Assembly (NCBI RefSeq): GCF_040199715.1
Contig: NZ_JBEFNA010000014.1
Location: 1-53,831 of the forward strand
Origin: Fusobacterium sp. SYSU M8D902
GTDB taxonomy: Bacteria; Fusobacteriota; Fusobacteriia; Fusobacteriales; Fusobacteriaceae
DNA: 53,831 nt
Reading direction: 5' to 3'
Positions 45,848 through 53,831 of the stretch are shown piece by piece. A program made the translations under genes and the position numbers. The notes under the pieces were generated by a model. It searched no databases. It had not been told where the DNA came from and saw nothing but the letters and a program-made list of their open reading frames with translations. The first letter of the stretch is position 1; every line of letters begins with the position of its first letter.

Positions 45848-45864
45848 CTATTAATTCATATACC

Positions 45865-47685
45865 TTAGTTTCCTAATTTATGTAACTCTTTTTCTAAAAT
45901 ATCAAGAAGTCTATCAAACTCTAAAGCCACCGCTGAAAAACTCTCCTCTTTTTCTAAATCCACACCAGCTTTTTTCAACTGTGTCATTGGATGATCATTT
46001 CCTCCTGATTTAAGAAGTGTTAAGTAATCCTCTTTAGCTTTTTCTCTTGTGCTCTCATCATACTTTTTATTAGTTATTCTATCATATAGATTTGCTGATG
46101 ATGCAAAACTTGTAGCATACTGATATACATAATAAGGAGAGTTAAAGAAATGAGGGATTCTTGCCCAGATTATTTTTTGTAACTCATCAATTGTCACTGT
46201 ATCTCCAAAGTACTCTTTAAATAGGTTTTCCATTATTCCACTTAAAACATCTGGAGTAATAGCCTTTCCCTCTTCCACTAATCTATGTGCCTGTGCCTCA
46301 TAGTTAGCAAATAAAGTTTGAATATAGAAAGTTCCAACTATATTTCCTAATGCTTGCTCTATTAAAGCGATCTTCTCTATTGGATCTTCTGATTTTTCTA
46401 TCATATAATCCAATAACAATCTTTCGTTGAAAGTAGAAGCAACCTCTGCTACAAATATTGTATAGTTGTGAAGTGCATAAGGTTGATTTTCATTTGAAAG
46501 CATAGTATGAAGTGTGTGCCCCAATTCATGAGCTAATGTAAATACATCATCTAAAGTAGATTGATAGTTTAATAGCATATATGGATGGACATCATAAACA
46601 CCTATTGAGTAAGCTCCACTTCTCTTATTTTCAGTTTCAAAAACATCTATCCAACCTTCACTTATGGCTTTATTCATCTTTTCAGAATAATCTTCTCCCA
46701 ATGGAGCTACTGAGCTGTATACCATCTCTTTTGCCAAATCGTAGTCAAACTTTTTGTCATAATCAACAATGTTTATACTGTTGTCATAATAGTGATACTC
46801 TTTTAATTTTAAAGCTCTCTTTCTTAAGTTTACATATCTTTGTAAAGGTGCATTGTTCTTTATAGCTGACTTTAGTAAAGTATTAAATACATCTACTGGA
46901 ACATTTTTAGGCTCTAATGCTTTTTCTAAAGATGAACCATAGTTTCTTCCCTTAGATGAAGCTACATCTCTTTGAAGTAAGGCTCTATAAATAGCTCCAT
47001 ATGTATTTTTATTGTTTTCAAAAGCACTATATAGTGCTTCAAAAGCTTTTTTTCTATCCTCTTGATTTCTATTTGTTCCTAAAACTTTTGAGTATACACC
47101 ATTTGTCACTGGTCCTTCATAACCATCTGAAAGTTTAACCTCATTCCATTTCATATCTGAGATAGAAAGCTCTGCATATATATCATGAGGAGCTCCCATA
47201 TATTGTCCATAATATGACAACAATCTCTCCTTACTCTCATCTAATACATGCCCTTGTAATCTATAGATCTCCATAAGTCCAAATTTACGATCTTTTAATT
47301 CTATATTTTCAGCTATCCACTTCTCCATTGTTTCTTTAGGAATTTCCAATATCTCTGGAGTAATCCAAGCTGCATTTACAGCATATCCTGTATATAGAGC
47401 TTGAATCTCTTGTAATTTTACTGAAGATGTTTCATCTTTAGAGTTTAGATCTTTTAACATATAAGCATAAACATATAGTTTATCCAGTACTCTCTCTATC
47501 TTCTCCTCAAGTTCAGCCAACTCAATAAAATCCTTACAACTATTTTTTATCTTTCCTTTATAATTTGGAATTTTATCCATCAATGATCTTAAAGTCTCTA
47601 ACTCCTGATCCCAATCATTCCAATCAGAGTAAAAATCTGTCATATTCCATTTATATCTATCTGCTATCTCATCTCTTTTTACCAT
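45865..47685 (-). CDS. pepF: Oligoendopeptidase F (M3B family)
   Basis: 606 residues. The zinc motif is H386-E-L-G-H390 in AHELGHTLH, with the downstream Glu in FVAEVASTFNE as third ligand. This cytosolic enzyme cuts oligopeptides of about 7 to 17 residues, useful to an amino-acid-fermenting anaerobe. N-terminal DRYKWNMTDFYSDWNDWDQEL is characteristic of PepF. The ATG has GGAGGA. It is the last gene of the unit starting at the EEP-family gene; an obvious terminator is missing unless the element at 45711-45777 serves. Confidence 0.96.
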   Translation of the reverse strand: MVKRDEIADRYKWNMTDFYSDWNDWDQELETLRSLMDKIPNYKGKIKNSCKDFIELAELEEKIERVLDKLYVYAYMLKDLNSKDETSSVKLQEIQALYTGYAVNAAWITPEILEIPKETMEKWIAENIELKDRKFGLMEIYRLQGHVLDESKERLLSYYGQYMGAPHDIYAELSISDMKWNEVKLSDGYEGPVTNGVYSKVLGTNRNQEDRKKAFEALYSAFENNKNTYGAIYRALLQRDVASSKGRNYGSSLEKALEPKNVPVDVFNTLLKSAIKNNAPLQRYVNLRKRALKLKEYHYYDNSINIVDYDKKFDYDLAKEMVYSSVAPLGEDYSEKMNKAISEGWIDVFETENKRSGAYSIGVYDVHPYMLLNYQSTLDDVFTLAHELGHTLHTMLSNENQPYALHNYTIFVAEVASTFNERLLLDYMIEKSEDPIEKIALIEQALGNIVGTFYIQTLFANYEAQAHRLVEEGKAITPDVLSGIMENLFKEYFGDTVTIDELQKIIWARIPHFFNSPYYVYQYATSFASSANLYDRITNKKYDESTREKAKEDYLTLLKSGGNDHPMTQLKKAGVDLEKEESFSAVALEFDRLLDILEKELHKLGN

Positions 47686-47706
47686 AGTGTCCTCCTTATG
47701 TATCTC

Positions 47707-48972
47707 TTAATCTAGTGTCTTTAATTTTATCTCTCTATCTCTTGGAAGAACTTTATTTAATAATACTCCTGAAAATGCAGCTAATGCCAATCCAGATACT
47801 GATACAGTCTCCCATATTACAATATTATCTACAGCTATTCCAAGTACAAATATTATTGAAGCAATTATTAGATTTCTTGAGTTAGAAAAATCTAATCTTG
47901 CCTCTACCACTGTTCTCACTCCAACTGATGCTATCATTCCAAAAAGAATTACTGATACACCACCCATTACTGGTAGTGGGATTGTTTGAAGTAGTATTCC
48001 AAATTTACCTATAAATCCTAGAGCAATAGCATAACAAGCTGCTATTCTAAGAATTGCTGGATCATATACCTTAGTTACTGCCAATACTCCAGTATTCTCA
48101 CCATAAGTTGTATTAGCTGGTCCTCCTAGACATCCAGCTACTATTGTTGCAAGTCCATCACCTAAAAGTGTTCTATGTATTCCTGGATTTTTAAAGAAAT
48201 CCTTTCCTACAACAGCACCATTAGTAGTTATATCCCCTATATGTTCAATAAACACAACTAAAGCTATTGGAGCTATTGCTATTATTCCAGTTAATGACAT
48301 AACTGGCATTGTGAATAGATCTTTTGTAGCCTCTGGTGAAAGTCCTATCCATTTTGCTTGAGAAACCACTCCAAAATCAACCATTCCTAAAAAAGTTGCA
48401 ACTATATAACCTACTATTACAGCTATTAGAATAGGAATTAATCTCAAGAATGATTTTTTCATCATAGTTATTGATACCATAGTTAAAATTACACAAACAG
48501 CTACTATTAAGCTTTTTGTATCAAACTTTCCATTTGTATAACCAGCCATTGACAATGCAGTTGGACTCATTCTAAGCCCTATTAACATTATTATTGGTCC
48601 TGTTACAATCGGTGGGAAAAATGATTTTATTCTCTCTACTCCAAATGTTTTTACTAAATATGACATCAATACATATATAAGTCCCGCTGCAATTACTCCA
48701 CCTTTTATAGAACCTATACCCTCATTTTTTAAAACTAAAGTTAACGCTCCTATAAAGGCAAAAGATGACCCTAAAAAAACAGGTACTATTCCCTTTGTAC
48801 AAAGGTGAAATATTAACGTTCCCGCTCCTGCTGAAATCAGTGCTATCGACGGATTTAACCCTGTTAAAAAAGGAACTAATACAGTTGCTCCAAACATTGC
48901 AAGTACGTGCTGTATTCCAAGTATAAACCTTGTATTCCCTACTATTTTTTCATTTTTTTCTTCTAATTGCAT
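47707..48972 (-). CDS. uraA: Uracil/xanthine permease, UraA type (NCS2 family)
   Basis: 421 residues with about 14 helices. GIQHVLAMFGATVLVPFLTGLNPS at the start and the substrate motif EHIGDITTNGAVVGKDFF, with the conserved Glu, followed by GGPANTTYGENTGVLAVTKVYDP match UraA-type proton symporters. It most likely imports uracil. It is the second NCS2 protein of the window but from a different branch than the one at 16104. The ATG has GGAGGAG about ten bases upstream. Confidence 0.93.
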   Translation of the reverse strand: MQLEEKNEKIVGNTRFILGIQHVLAMFGATVLVPFLTGLNPSIALISAGAGTLIFHLCTKGIVPVFLGSSFAFIGALTLVLKNEGIGSIKGGVIAAGLIYVLMSYLVKTFGVERIKSFFPPIVTGPIIMLIGLRMSPTALSMAGYTNGKFDTKSLIVAVCVILTMVSITMMKKSFLRLIPILIAVIVGYIVATFLGMVDFGVVSQAKWIGLSPEATKDLFTMPVMSLTGIIAIAPIALVVFIEHIGDITTNGAVVGKDFFKNPGIHRTLLGDGLATIVAGCLGGPANTTYGENTGVLAVTKVYDPAILRIAACYAIALGFIGKFGILLQTIPLPVMGGVSVILFGMIASVGVRTVVEARLDFSNSRNLIIASIIFVLGIAVDNIVIWETVSVSGLALAAFSGVLLNKVLPRDREIKLKTLD

Positions 48973-48999
48973 TTTAATAAATCTCCTCCAACTCTCTCT

Positions 49000-49377
49000 C
49001 TATTTTTTTAATTTCGCTAAAAACTTCTCTTCATTTATAATGAATCTACTATGCTCTCCCTCTCCTACAAGAGTCTCTCCATGTAATACTTGCACTGAAA
49101 AATCCAATCTTTTTCCATCAATCTTCTCTAAAGTAGCAGTACAAACTACCTCATCACCTACAAGATTAGCCTTCATATGCTTTATATTTACAGAGATACC
49201 AACTGTTGTCTCTCCTTCACCTAACTCTTTTTGTGCAAGATTAAATGCTGTATTCTCCATAAAAGCTATCAACATTGGTGTTGAAAAAACTTCTAAAGCT
49301 CCAGAAGCCACTTTAGCTGCTGTCTCGCTTTCGTTTACTACCTTTTGTTGTGTTAGAGTCATTCCTTCTTTCAACAT
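49000..49377 (-). CDS. Hotdog-fold thioesterase of the FlK-like family
   Basis: 125 residues of a hotdog fold. Thr33, Glu41, His67 and Arg111 fall at the same spacings (8, 26 and 44) as the Thr42/Glu50/His76/Arg120 set of the fluoroacetyl-CoA thioesterase FlK, so the active site looks complete. The positions that would match the Phe lid of FlK (Phe33, Phe36) are Ala here, so fluoroacetate specificity is unlikely and a general acyl-CoA hydrolase is more probable. These residue numbers of FlK are from memory. The ATG has GGAGG. It lies between uraA and thiN. Confidence 0.85.
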   Translation of the reverse strand: MLKEGMTLTQQKVVNESETAAKVASGALEVFSTPMLIAFMENTAFNLAQKELGEGETTVGISVNIKHMKANLVGDEVVCTATLEKIDGKRLDFSVQVLHGETLVGEGEHSRFIINEEKFLAKLKK

Positions 49378-49409
49378 AATTTTCCTCCTATATTAAAATT
49401 TATTTAAAA

Positions 49410-50039
49410 CTATTTAACTAATATACCTAATAACTTTCCCTTTTCAAATGAGATCTCACATCTATCTTCCTCTATGATATTACTCATACATATGCTATCC
49501 CCTCTATGAAGAGTATACTTGTCTAGTGGATATTTAACTCCTTTTAGTGTCAAGCCCTCCACCTTTTCAGAGAAAGGAACAAAAGATATAGTTTTTCCCT
49601 TTTGAAATAGAATAACCTTATCCTTTTCTATCTCAAAAATCTCCTCTTGCTCTGTTATAAAACTCAAATTTTTAAATTTAAATATCAAGTTTAAATTTGT
49701 TAGCTCATGGTCTTTTCGGCCACCCAATCCACCTATAATAACTATTTTATCATACTCTTTCTCTGTTACATATTGTAACACAAGTTCTCCATCAGTAAAA
49801 TCTTTTTCCTTTGGAAATCTTTTTATTCCAACTCCTACCTCTTCATATTTTTGCAGTATCTCTTCTGATACAGAGTCCAAATCCCCCCAAATTTCTCTGG
49901 GAAAAACACCTAACTTCTCTAGAAGGTTAGCTCCTCCATCGGCACAATAAATATCTCCCTCTTCTCCTTCTAAAAGTGTTAAATAAAACTCTTTACTTCC
50001 CAAAAGCTCTCCATTAAAAAATACGTATGCTCTTCTCAT
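49410..50039 (-). CDS. thiN: Thiamine pyrophosphokinase
   Basis: Transfers pyrophosphate from ATP to thiamine, giving TPP. 209 residues: the catalytic domain (about 1-130) with YCADGGAN, WGDLDS, FPKEKDFTDGE and IIGGLGGRKDHE, then the thiamine-binding beta domain. Length is standard. The ATG has GGGAGAA. No TPP riboswitch is in front of it; only 9 bp separate it from the upstream gene, so it depends on that gene's promoter. Confidence 0.95.
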   Translation of the reverse strand: MRRAYVFFNGELLGSKEFYLTLLEGEEGDIYCADGGANLLEKLGVFPREIWGDLDSVSEEILQKYEEVGVGIKRFPKEKDFTDGELVLQYVTEKEYDKIVIIGGLGGRKDHELTNLNLIFKFKNLSFITEQEEIFEIEKDKVILFQKGKTISFVPFSEKVEGLTLKGVKYPLDKYTLHRGDSICMSNIIEEDRCEISFEKGKLLGILVK

Positions 50040-50048
50040 CTTCTCCCT

Positions 50049-50870
50049 CTAGTCATCATCAAATTCAGTATTTACAACTATAAAAATTGGTAAATGATCT
50101 GAGATTTTTTCCTTCATAAGTTTATATTTTTTCTTTGTAAAATCCAATGCTCCACTCTTTCCATCAAACTCCTGAGTATAAATTTTTGATAAAAACATAT
50201 TATCATAGGAGTTTGCTAGTTTTTCTTTACCTATTGTAGTCTTTATTTTTGGAGAAACTGTATAAATTATTTCATCATTATGCTTAACTATGTTCTCAAA
50301 AGCTTCATCTTGAGCACTTAGATTAAAATCTCCAGCTATGATAATATCGTTCTCGCTCTCATCTAAATTTTGAAAATAGTCATAAACTTTATCCATTTTA
50401 AAGGCTTCCGCTCTTCTCTGTGACTCCTTTTTTCCAAAAATTGTATGAACCATAATCATAGTAAAATCAAAATTATCTATTTTGAAGTCTGCTCCATATG
50501 GTGGTCTTTCAAACTCATCTTTCTCATCTGGATAAAATCCTCTCTCCTGTAAAAAATTTACCCTCTCTTTTTTCCATACATATGCATAATACTCTTTATA
50601 ACTATGCCTTCCAACTGAATAAGGAGATATGTGGTATTCCCATTTTTCACCACTCTCTTTTTCCAACTCTTTTACTAATTTTTCTAATCCCTCAACACTC
50701 ATAACTTCAACAAGTCCAACTATATCAAAGTTTTTGAGTACATTGCTCAACAGCTTGTAATCTTTTTGACTTTTTCCTAATCTCAAAGTATTAAAAGAAG
50801 CTATATATGCCTCTTGAGCAAAAAGAGAAAAGGATAATAACAAATATAAAATAACTCTTTTTATCCCCAC
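50049..50870 (-). CDS. Exported endonuclease/exonuclease/phosphatase-family protein
   Basis: 273 residues with a signal peptide (VILYLLLSFSLFAQEA) and the DNase I/EEP fold: ASFNTLRLG, the catalytic Glu in IVGLVEVMS, IMVHTIFG, IIAGDFNLSAQDE and the C-terminal SDHLPIF pair. It may be a secreted nuclease or a phosphodiesterase; the substrate is open. I start it at the GTG at 50870: GAGGAGG lies eight bases upstream and the promoter's TSS falls near 50895, so the in-frame ATG at 50900 would precede or coincide with the transcript start. It is first in the unit with thiN, the thioesterase, uraA and pepF. Confidence 0.88.
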   Translation of the reverse strand: MGIKRVILYLLLSFSLFAQEAYIASFNTLRLGKSQKDYKLLSNVLKNFDIVGLVEVMSVEGLEKLVKELEKESGEKWEYHISPYSVGRHSYKEYYAYVWKKERVNFLQERGFYPDEKDEFERPPYGADFKIDNFDFTMIMVHTIFGKKESQRRAEAFKMDKVYDYFQNLDESENDIIIAGDFNLSAQDEAFENIVKHNDEIIYTVSPKIKTTIGKEKLANSYDNMFLSKIYTQEFDGKSGALDFTKKKYKLMKEKISDHLPIFIVVNTEFDDD

Positions 50871-50901
50871 TATTTTTACCTCCTCTCTAGTTTTATTCAA
50901 T

Positions 50902-50910
50902 ATTATATCA
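50902..50910 (-). promoter_or_regulatory. Extended -10 promoter of the EEP-thiN-uraA-pepF unit
   Basis: The minus strand has TGATATAAT, an extended -10 (TG-N-TATAAT) with TATAAT at 50902-50907. The -35 (TTAGTA at 50925-50930, spacer 17) is weak, as is common with an extended -10. Confidence 0.6.
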
Positions 50911-50938
50911 TTTTTTAGAAAAATTACTAAGTAAGAAT

Positions 50939-50967
50939 TTGACTTTTTTTATTTTTTCAACTATAAT
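50939..50967 (+). promoter_or_regulatory. Promoter of the HAD phosphatase gene
   Basis: TTGACT (50939-50944), a 17-base spacer and TATAAT (50962-50967). The two divergent promoters share a gap of about 130 bases. Confidence 0.8.
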
Positions 50968-51007
50968 TTTTCTAATATAGAATTAAATTATTTAAGGGAG
51001 GTATCAT

Positions 51008-51739
51008 ATGATTGCAGCTTTTTTTGATATTGATGGAACTATTTTTAGAAACTCTCTTTTAACTGAACATTTTAAAAAATTGATTAAATATGATTTGTTA
51101 GATTTTAGAGAATATGATAGAAGAGTTAAAGAGGCGTTTAAACTTTGGGATGAGAGGGTTGGAAACTACGATAGTTATCTTGAAGATCTTACAGGTACAT
51201 ATGTTGATGCTATAAAAGGTCTTCCAATAAAATATAACGATTTTGTAGCTGATAAAGTGGTAGAATTGAAAGGAAACAAGGTATATACCTATACTAGAGA
51301 GATGATCAAGTGGCACAAATCACAGGGACACCTTGTAATCTTCATCTCTGGTAGTCCTGATTTTTTAGTGTCTAGAATGGCTAAAAAATGGAATGCAGAT
51401 GATTTTTGTGGTTCTACTTATCACACTTGTGAAAATGGAACTTTTACTGGAGAGATCTCTCCAATGTGGGATTCAAAAAATAAATTAAAGTCTATCCATA
51501 TGTTTTGTGAAAAATATAATATCGACTTAGATAAAAGTTTTGCCTATGGAGATACCCATGGAGATATAACTATGTTGGAACTAGTTGGTCATCCTAAGGC
51601 TATCAATCCTAGTTTAGAGTTATTAACTAATATCAAAAACACACCTAGTTTAAAGGATAAAACAGAGATCATAATTGAAAGAAAAGATGTCATATACTCT
51701 GTTAATTCTGATGTTAAAGTTTTAAATAACAACTTATAA
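51008..51739 (+). CDS. HAD-IB family phosphatase (SerB-like)
   Basis: 243 residues, the only protein gene on the plus strand. Motif I FFDIDGTIF (nucleophile Asp7, Asp9), motif II FISGSPD, a Lys at motif III and motif IV YGDTHGDITML are intact, with a helical cap at about 20-85. This is the HAD-IB pattern of phosphoserine-phosphatase-like enzymes; the substrate may also be another small phosphomonoester. The ATG has GGGAGG seven bases upstream. It is a single-gene unit with clear promoter and terminator, convergent with feoB. Confidence 0.9.
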   Translation: MIAAFFDIDGTIFRNSLLTEHFKKLIKYDLLDFREYDRRVKEAFKLWDERVGNYDSYLEDLTGTYVDAIKGLPIKYNDFVADKVVELKGNKVYTYTREMIKWHKSQGHLVIFISGSPDFLVSRMAKKWNADDFCGSTYHTCENGTFTGEISPMWDSKNKLKSIHMFCEKYNIDLDKSFAYGDTHGDITMLELVGHPKAINPSLELLTNIKNTPSLKDKTEIIIERKDVIYSVNSDVKVLNNNL

Positions 51740-51742
51740 TAG

Positions 51743-51785
51743 AAAAATAGTGATCTTAGCTCTTGAACTTTGATCACTATTTTTT
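51743..51785. terminator. Bidirectional terminator between HAD gene and feoB
   Basis: A 13-pair stem AAAAATAGTGATC / GATCACTATTTTT (51743-51755 with 51772-51784), T run on the plus strand (51780-51785) and TTTTTCTATT on the minus strand. It serves both convergent genes. Confidence 0.88.
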
Positions 51786-51791
51786 AATGTT

Positions 51792-53831
51792 TTAAATTAG
51801 ATATTTTCCTATTTGGAATATTAAAGTTGAAGCTACATATGGAACAACTAGCATAATTCCAACTACTTTCCATAAATATTTCCAACCAAACTCCTGCTTA
51901 ATAGCTCCTAATGTTGTTACACAAGGAACAACTAAAAGAATAAATGCCATAAATGAGTAAGCTCTTACTGGTGCTAATTTATCATCAGGCCAAAGATTAA
52001 ATGTAGCTTTTATTATTCCTCTTCCCTCTTCTTCTATCTCCTCTGGTGTTGGCATCTTAAATCTTGCCATATCTAAACTCACTATTCCTACTACTGATTT
52101 TTTTACTGCTACTCCCAACTTTTTTACTTGGAAAACTAAATCTTGAACAATTGTTGTCTCCTCTACCTCTTCAGTGACAACTTCCTCATCACTCTCCAAT
52201 GGTAATGCTTGTGATAAAAATCCTACTACTACCTCTTTAGCTACCATACTTGGAATGATTGCTGCTACTGTTTCCCATCTATCTCCAAATCCTGTAGGCT
52301 TCATCACTGGAGCAAAAGTATGTCCAAATTTAGCTATATATGATGTGTTTGAATCTCCATTATTTGGGAAATATGTCAAAGTCCATAAAATCATCATAAT
52401 TCCTAAAATTATACTTCCAGCTCTCTTTATATATGCTGAAACTCTTGTCCAAGTAGATGTTAATACAGTTTTTAAACTAGGTACTCTGTATGGTGGTAAC
52501 TCTATTAATAGTGCTTTATTTTCTGATTTAAATCCTTTTACATTCTTTAGGAATAATCCAACTAAAACTGCTACAAAAATTCCTAAGAAATATAGAGAAG
52601 CTACTATTATTCCAGCCTTCTGTCCAAAAAATGCTGCTGTAAATAAACCATAAACTGGTAATCTAGCTGAACATGACATGAAAGGTGTCATTGCTGCAGT
52701 AAGCTTCTTTGAGCTCTCATCTTCCATTGTTCTCGTAGCATAAATAGCTGGTACTGTACAACCAAATCCTATTATCATTGGTACAAAAGATTTTCCATTC
52801 AATCCCATCTTTCTCATCAATTTGTCCATTAAGAAAGCAACCCTTGACATATATCCGCTCTCTTCTAAAATTGATAAAAAGAAGTATAGGAAAGCCATCA
52901 TTGGAGTAAATACTAAAATTCCTCCTACTCCCCCCAAGATTCCATCTATAATCAATGAATGTAGCCAATCAGGTGTTCCCTCTACTAGTATTTCTAAGTA
53001 TTTTCCAATAAAATTAGAACAAAATCTTCCTACCCACTTAACAAATGGAGCACTTCCACTGAATACGAAATCCATTCCACCAAACATAATTAAGAAAAAT
53101 AGTGGTAATCCCAAAATTTTATTTAATATTATTTTATCCACTTTATCAGTAAAATCTAGTCTTGATTTTATTGATGTTGTAAATGTTTTTGCTAAAACTC
53201 CATTAACTGCTCCATATCTTTGCTCAGCTAATATAGTCTCACTATCATTGTCATACTTATCTTCTAATTTTAATATTCTCTCTTCGAATTTTCCAGTTAC
53301 ATCTATATTGAATTTTGTTTTTAGCTTTTCCATTAAATGACTATCTCTCTCTATTAGCTTTATAGCTATATACTCAGCTGAATATACTTTTAAAGCTTCT
53401 GAGTAGCTCTTATCTTCTTTTATCTCTTTTACAATCTCTTTTACTAGAGCAGTTGTTCCATCATCAAATGGTAGTGAAAACTCTATATCTTTCTTCTTCT
53501 TAGCTATTTCTAGAGCTTTGTCCATCAAATCTGTTATTCCTGTTTTCTTTAGAGCTGAAACAGGTACAGCCTTTACTTCCATAAAGTTTTCAAATTGATC
53601 TAGATCCAATTTGTATTTTAACTTATCAAACTCATCATATAGGTTTAACGCCATAACTGTTGGCTTATCTAACTCTTTTATTAAATAAGTTAAATATAGG
53701 TTTCTCTCTAAGTTTGTTGAATCTACAACGTTGATTACTACATCTGGATTCTCGTCTAGGATAAAGTCTCTTGTTATCTTCTCCTCTAGTGAGTATGGAC
53801 TTAAACTATATACTCCTGGTAAGTCAACTAG
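51792..53831 (-). CDS. feoB: Ferrous iron transport protein B, 5' end outside the window
   Basis: 679 residues are visible and the frame stays open to the right edge, so the start and the first part of the G domain (including the P-loop) are missing. Visible are G3 (DLPG), VVDSTNLERN and G4 (NLYD) of the GTPase domain, a helical spacer domain and the membrane part with two gate segments (GCTVPAIYATR, SCSARLPVYG; VAKEVVVGFL). Near the C-terminal end an acidic cytosolic loop (SDEEVVTEEVEETT) precedes the last helices. It imports Fe(II), the main iron source without oxygen. feoA is not visible. Confidence 0.95.
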   Translation of the reverse strand, partial: LVDLPGVYSLSPYSLEEKITRDFILDENPDVVINVVDSTNLERNLYLTYLIKELDKPTVMALNLYDEFDKLKYKLDLDQFENFMEVKAVPVSALKKTGITDLMDKALEIAKKKKDIEFSLPFDDGTTALVKEIVKEIKEDKSYSEALKVYSAEYIAIKLIERDSHLMEKLKTKFNIDVTGKFEERILKLEDKYDNDSETILAEQRYGAVNGVLAKTFTTSIKSRLDFTDKVDKIILNKILGLPLFFLIMFGGMDFVFSGSAPFVKWVGRFCSNFIGKYLEILVEGTPDWLHSLIIDGILGGVGGILVFTPMMAFLYFFLSILEESGYMSRVAFLMDKLMRKMGLNGKSFVPMIIGFGCTVPAIYATRTMEDESSKKLTAAMTPFMSCSARLPVYGLFTAAFFGQKAGIIVASLYFLGIFVAVLVGLFLKNVKGFKSENKALLIELPPYRVPSLKTVLTSTWTRVSAYIKRAGSIILGIMMILWTLTYFPNNGDSNTSYIAKFGHTFAPVMKPTGFGDRWETVAAIIPSMVAKEVVVGFLSQALPLESDEEVVTEEVEETTIVQDLVFQVKKLGVAVKKSVVGIVSLDMARFKMPTPEEIEEEGRGIIKATFNLWPDDKLAPVRAYSFMAFILLVVPCVTTLGAIKQEFGWKYLWKVVGIMLVVPYVASTLIFQIGKYLI

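Larger units (their letters stand above)
45523..45864. other. Gene-free gap of 342 bases between MATE gene and pepF
   Basis: The only gap above 300 bases. It holds, from left to right, the MATE leader with the 24-bp palindrome (45588-45611), the MATE promoter (45638-45666), an AT-rich spacer, an unidentified structured element (45711-45777) and a short open frame without start codon (45785-45847, minus). Nothing in it looks like a complete gene. Confidence 0.8.

Noticed and set aside
52717-52968. Second minus-strand frame inside feoB
   Set aside because: Overlaps the conserved FeoB membrane domain in another frame; no start signal and no family likeness.

Overview
The window is strongly AT-rich and almost every gene is on the minus strand. 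It encodes an anaerobic Gram-negative lifestyle: LPS transport (LptB, LptF, LptG and a giant LptA-like protein), rod-shape and peptidoglycan genes (MreC, RodA, Alr, DapF, LysA), FeoB and a heme-handling HutX/HutZ pair. Protein sequences, codon use and the clean TTGAnn/TATAAT promoters point to Fusobacteriaceae, most likely Fusobacterium. The species cannot be fixed from the sequence alone. I see no rRNA, CRISPR array, prophage or intact insertion sequence.

Layout from left to right. (1) 1-75: the 3' end of a tRNA (probably Thr) and its terminator. (2) 79-2220: a DMT-family permease, then a hutZ-hutX heme operon with its own promoter and terminator. (3) 2231-5593: rsh and tgt, separated from the upstream unit by a terminator 28 bp before rsh. 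(4) 5694-15986: one collinear unit of fourteen genes from a strong promoter at 15957-15986: M20 peptidase, mreC, LolA-like protein, recO, fructose-type PTS EIIA, nrdR, fmt, folD, ACT-domain protein, accB, CorC/HlyC-type CBS protein, DUF502 protein, TPR lipoprotein and apt. (5) 16047-38573: a second very long collinear run from a promoter at 38545-38573: dus, mutS, lptA-like, lptB, alaS, ruvX, secD, secF, a leader hairpin, alr, rRNA methyltransferase, cvpA, lptF, lptG, M16 peptidase, dut, rodA, rluA-type synthase and an NCS2 permease. (6) 38585-40310: a self-contained AAA-ATPase/PD-(D/E)XK gene. (7) 40329-45666: a dicarboxylate/amino-acid symporter, dapF, lysA and a MATE exporter whose promoter carries a perfect 24-bp palindrome. 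(8) 45700-45864: an unexplained structured stretch in the only gene-free gap longer than 300 bases. (9) 45865-50907: a unit of EEP-family nuclease/phosphatase, thiN, FlK-like thioesterase, uraA and pepF. (10) 51008-51739: the single plus-strand protein gene, a HAD phosphatase. (11) 51792 to the right edge: feoB, cut off at its 5' end.

Most genes are housekeeping. Envelope assembly is the strongest shared theme of runs 4 to 7. The items most worth following up are the 894-residue membrane-anchored LptA-like protein, the structured gap at 45711-45777, the palindromic operator at the MATE promoter, the terminator in front of rsh and the leader hairpin of alr. I did not find a clear, wholly new multi-gene system. 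Several start codons were moved from the longest open frame to sites supported by a Shine-Dalgarno sequence (apt, DUF502, accB, M16 peptidase, alr, secD, dus, AAA/PD-DEXK, EEP protein, hutZ).
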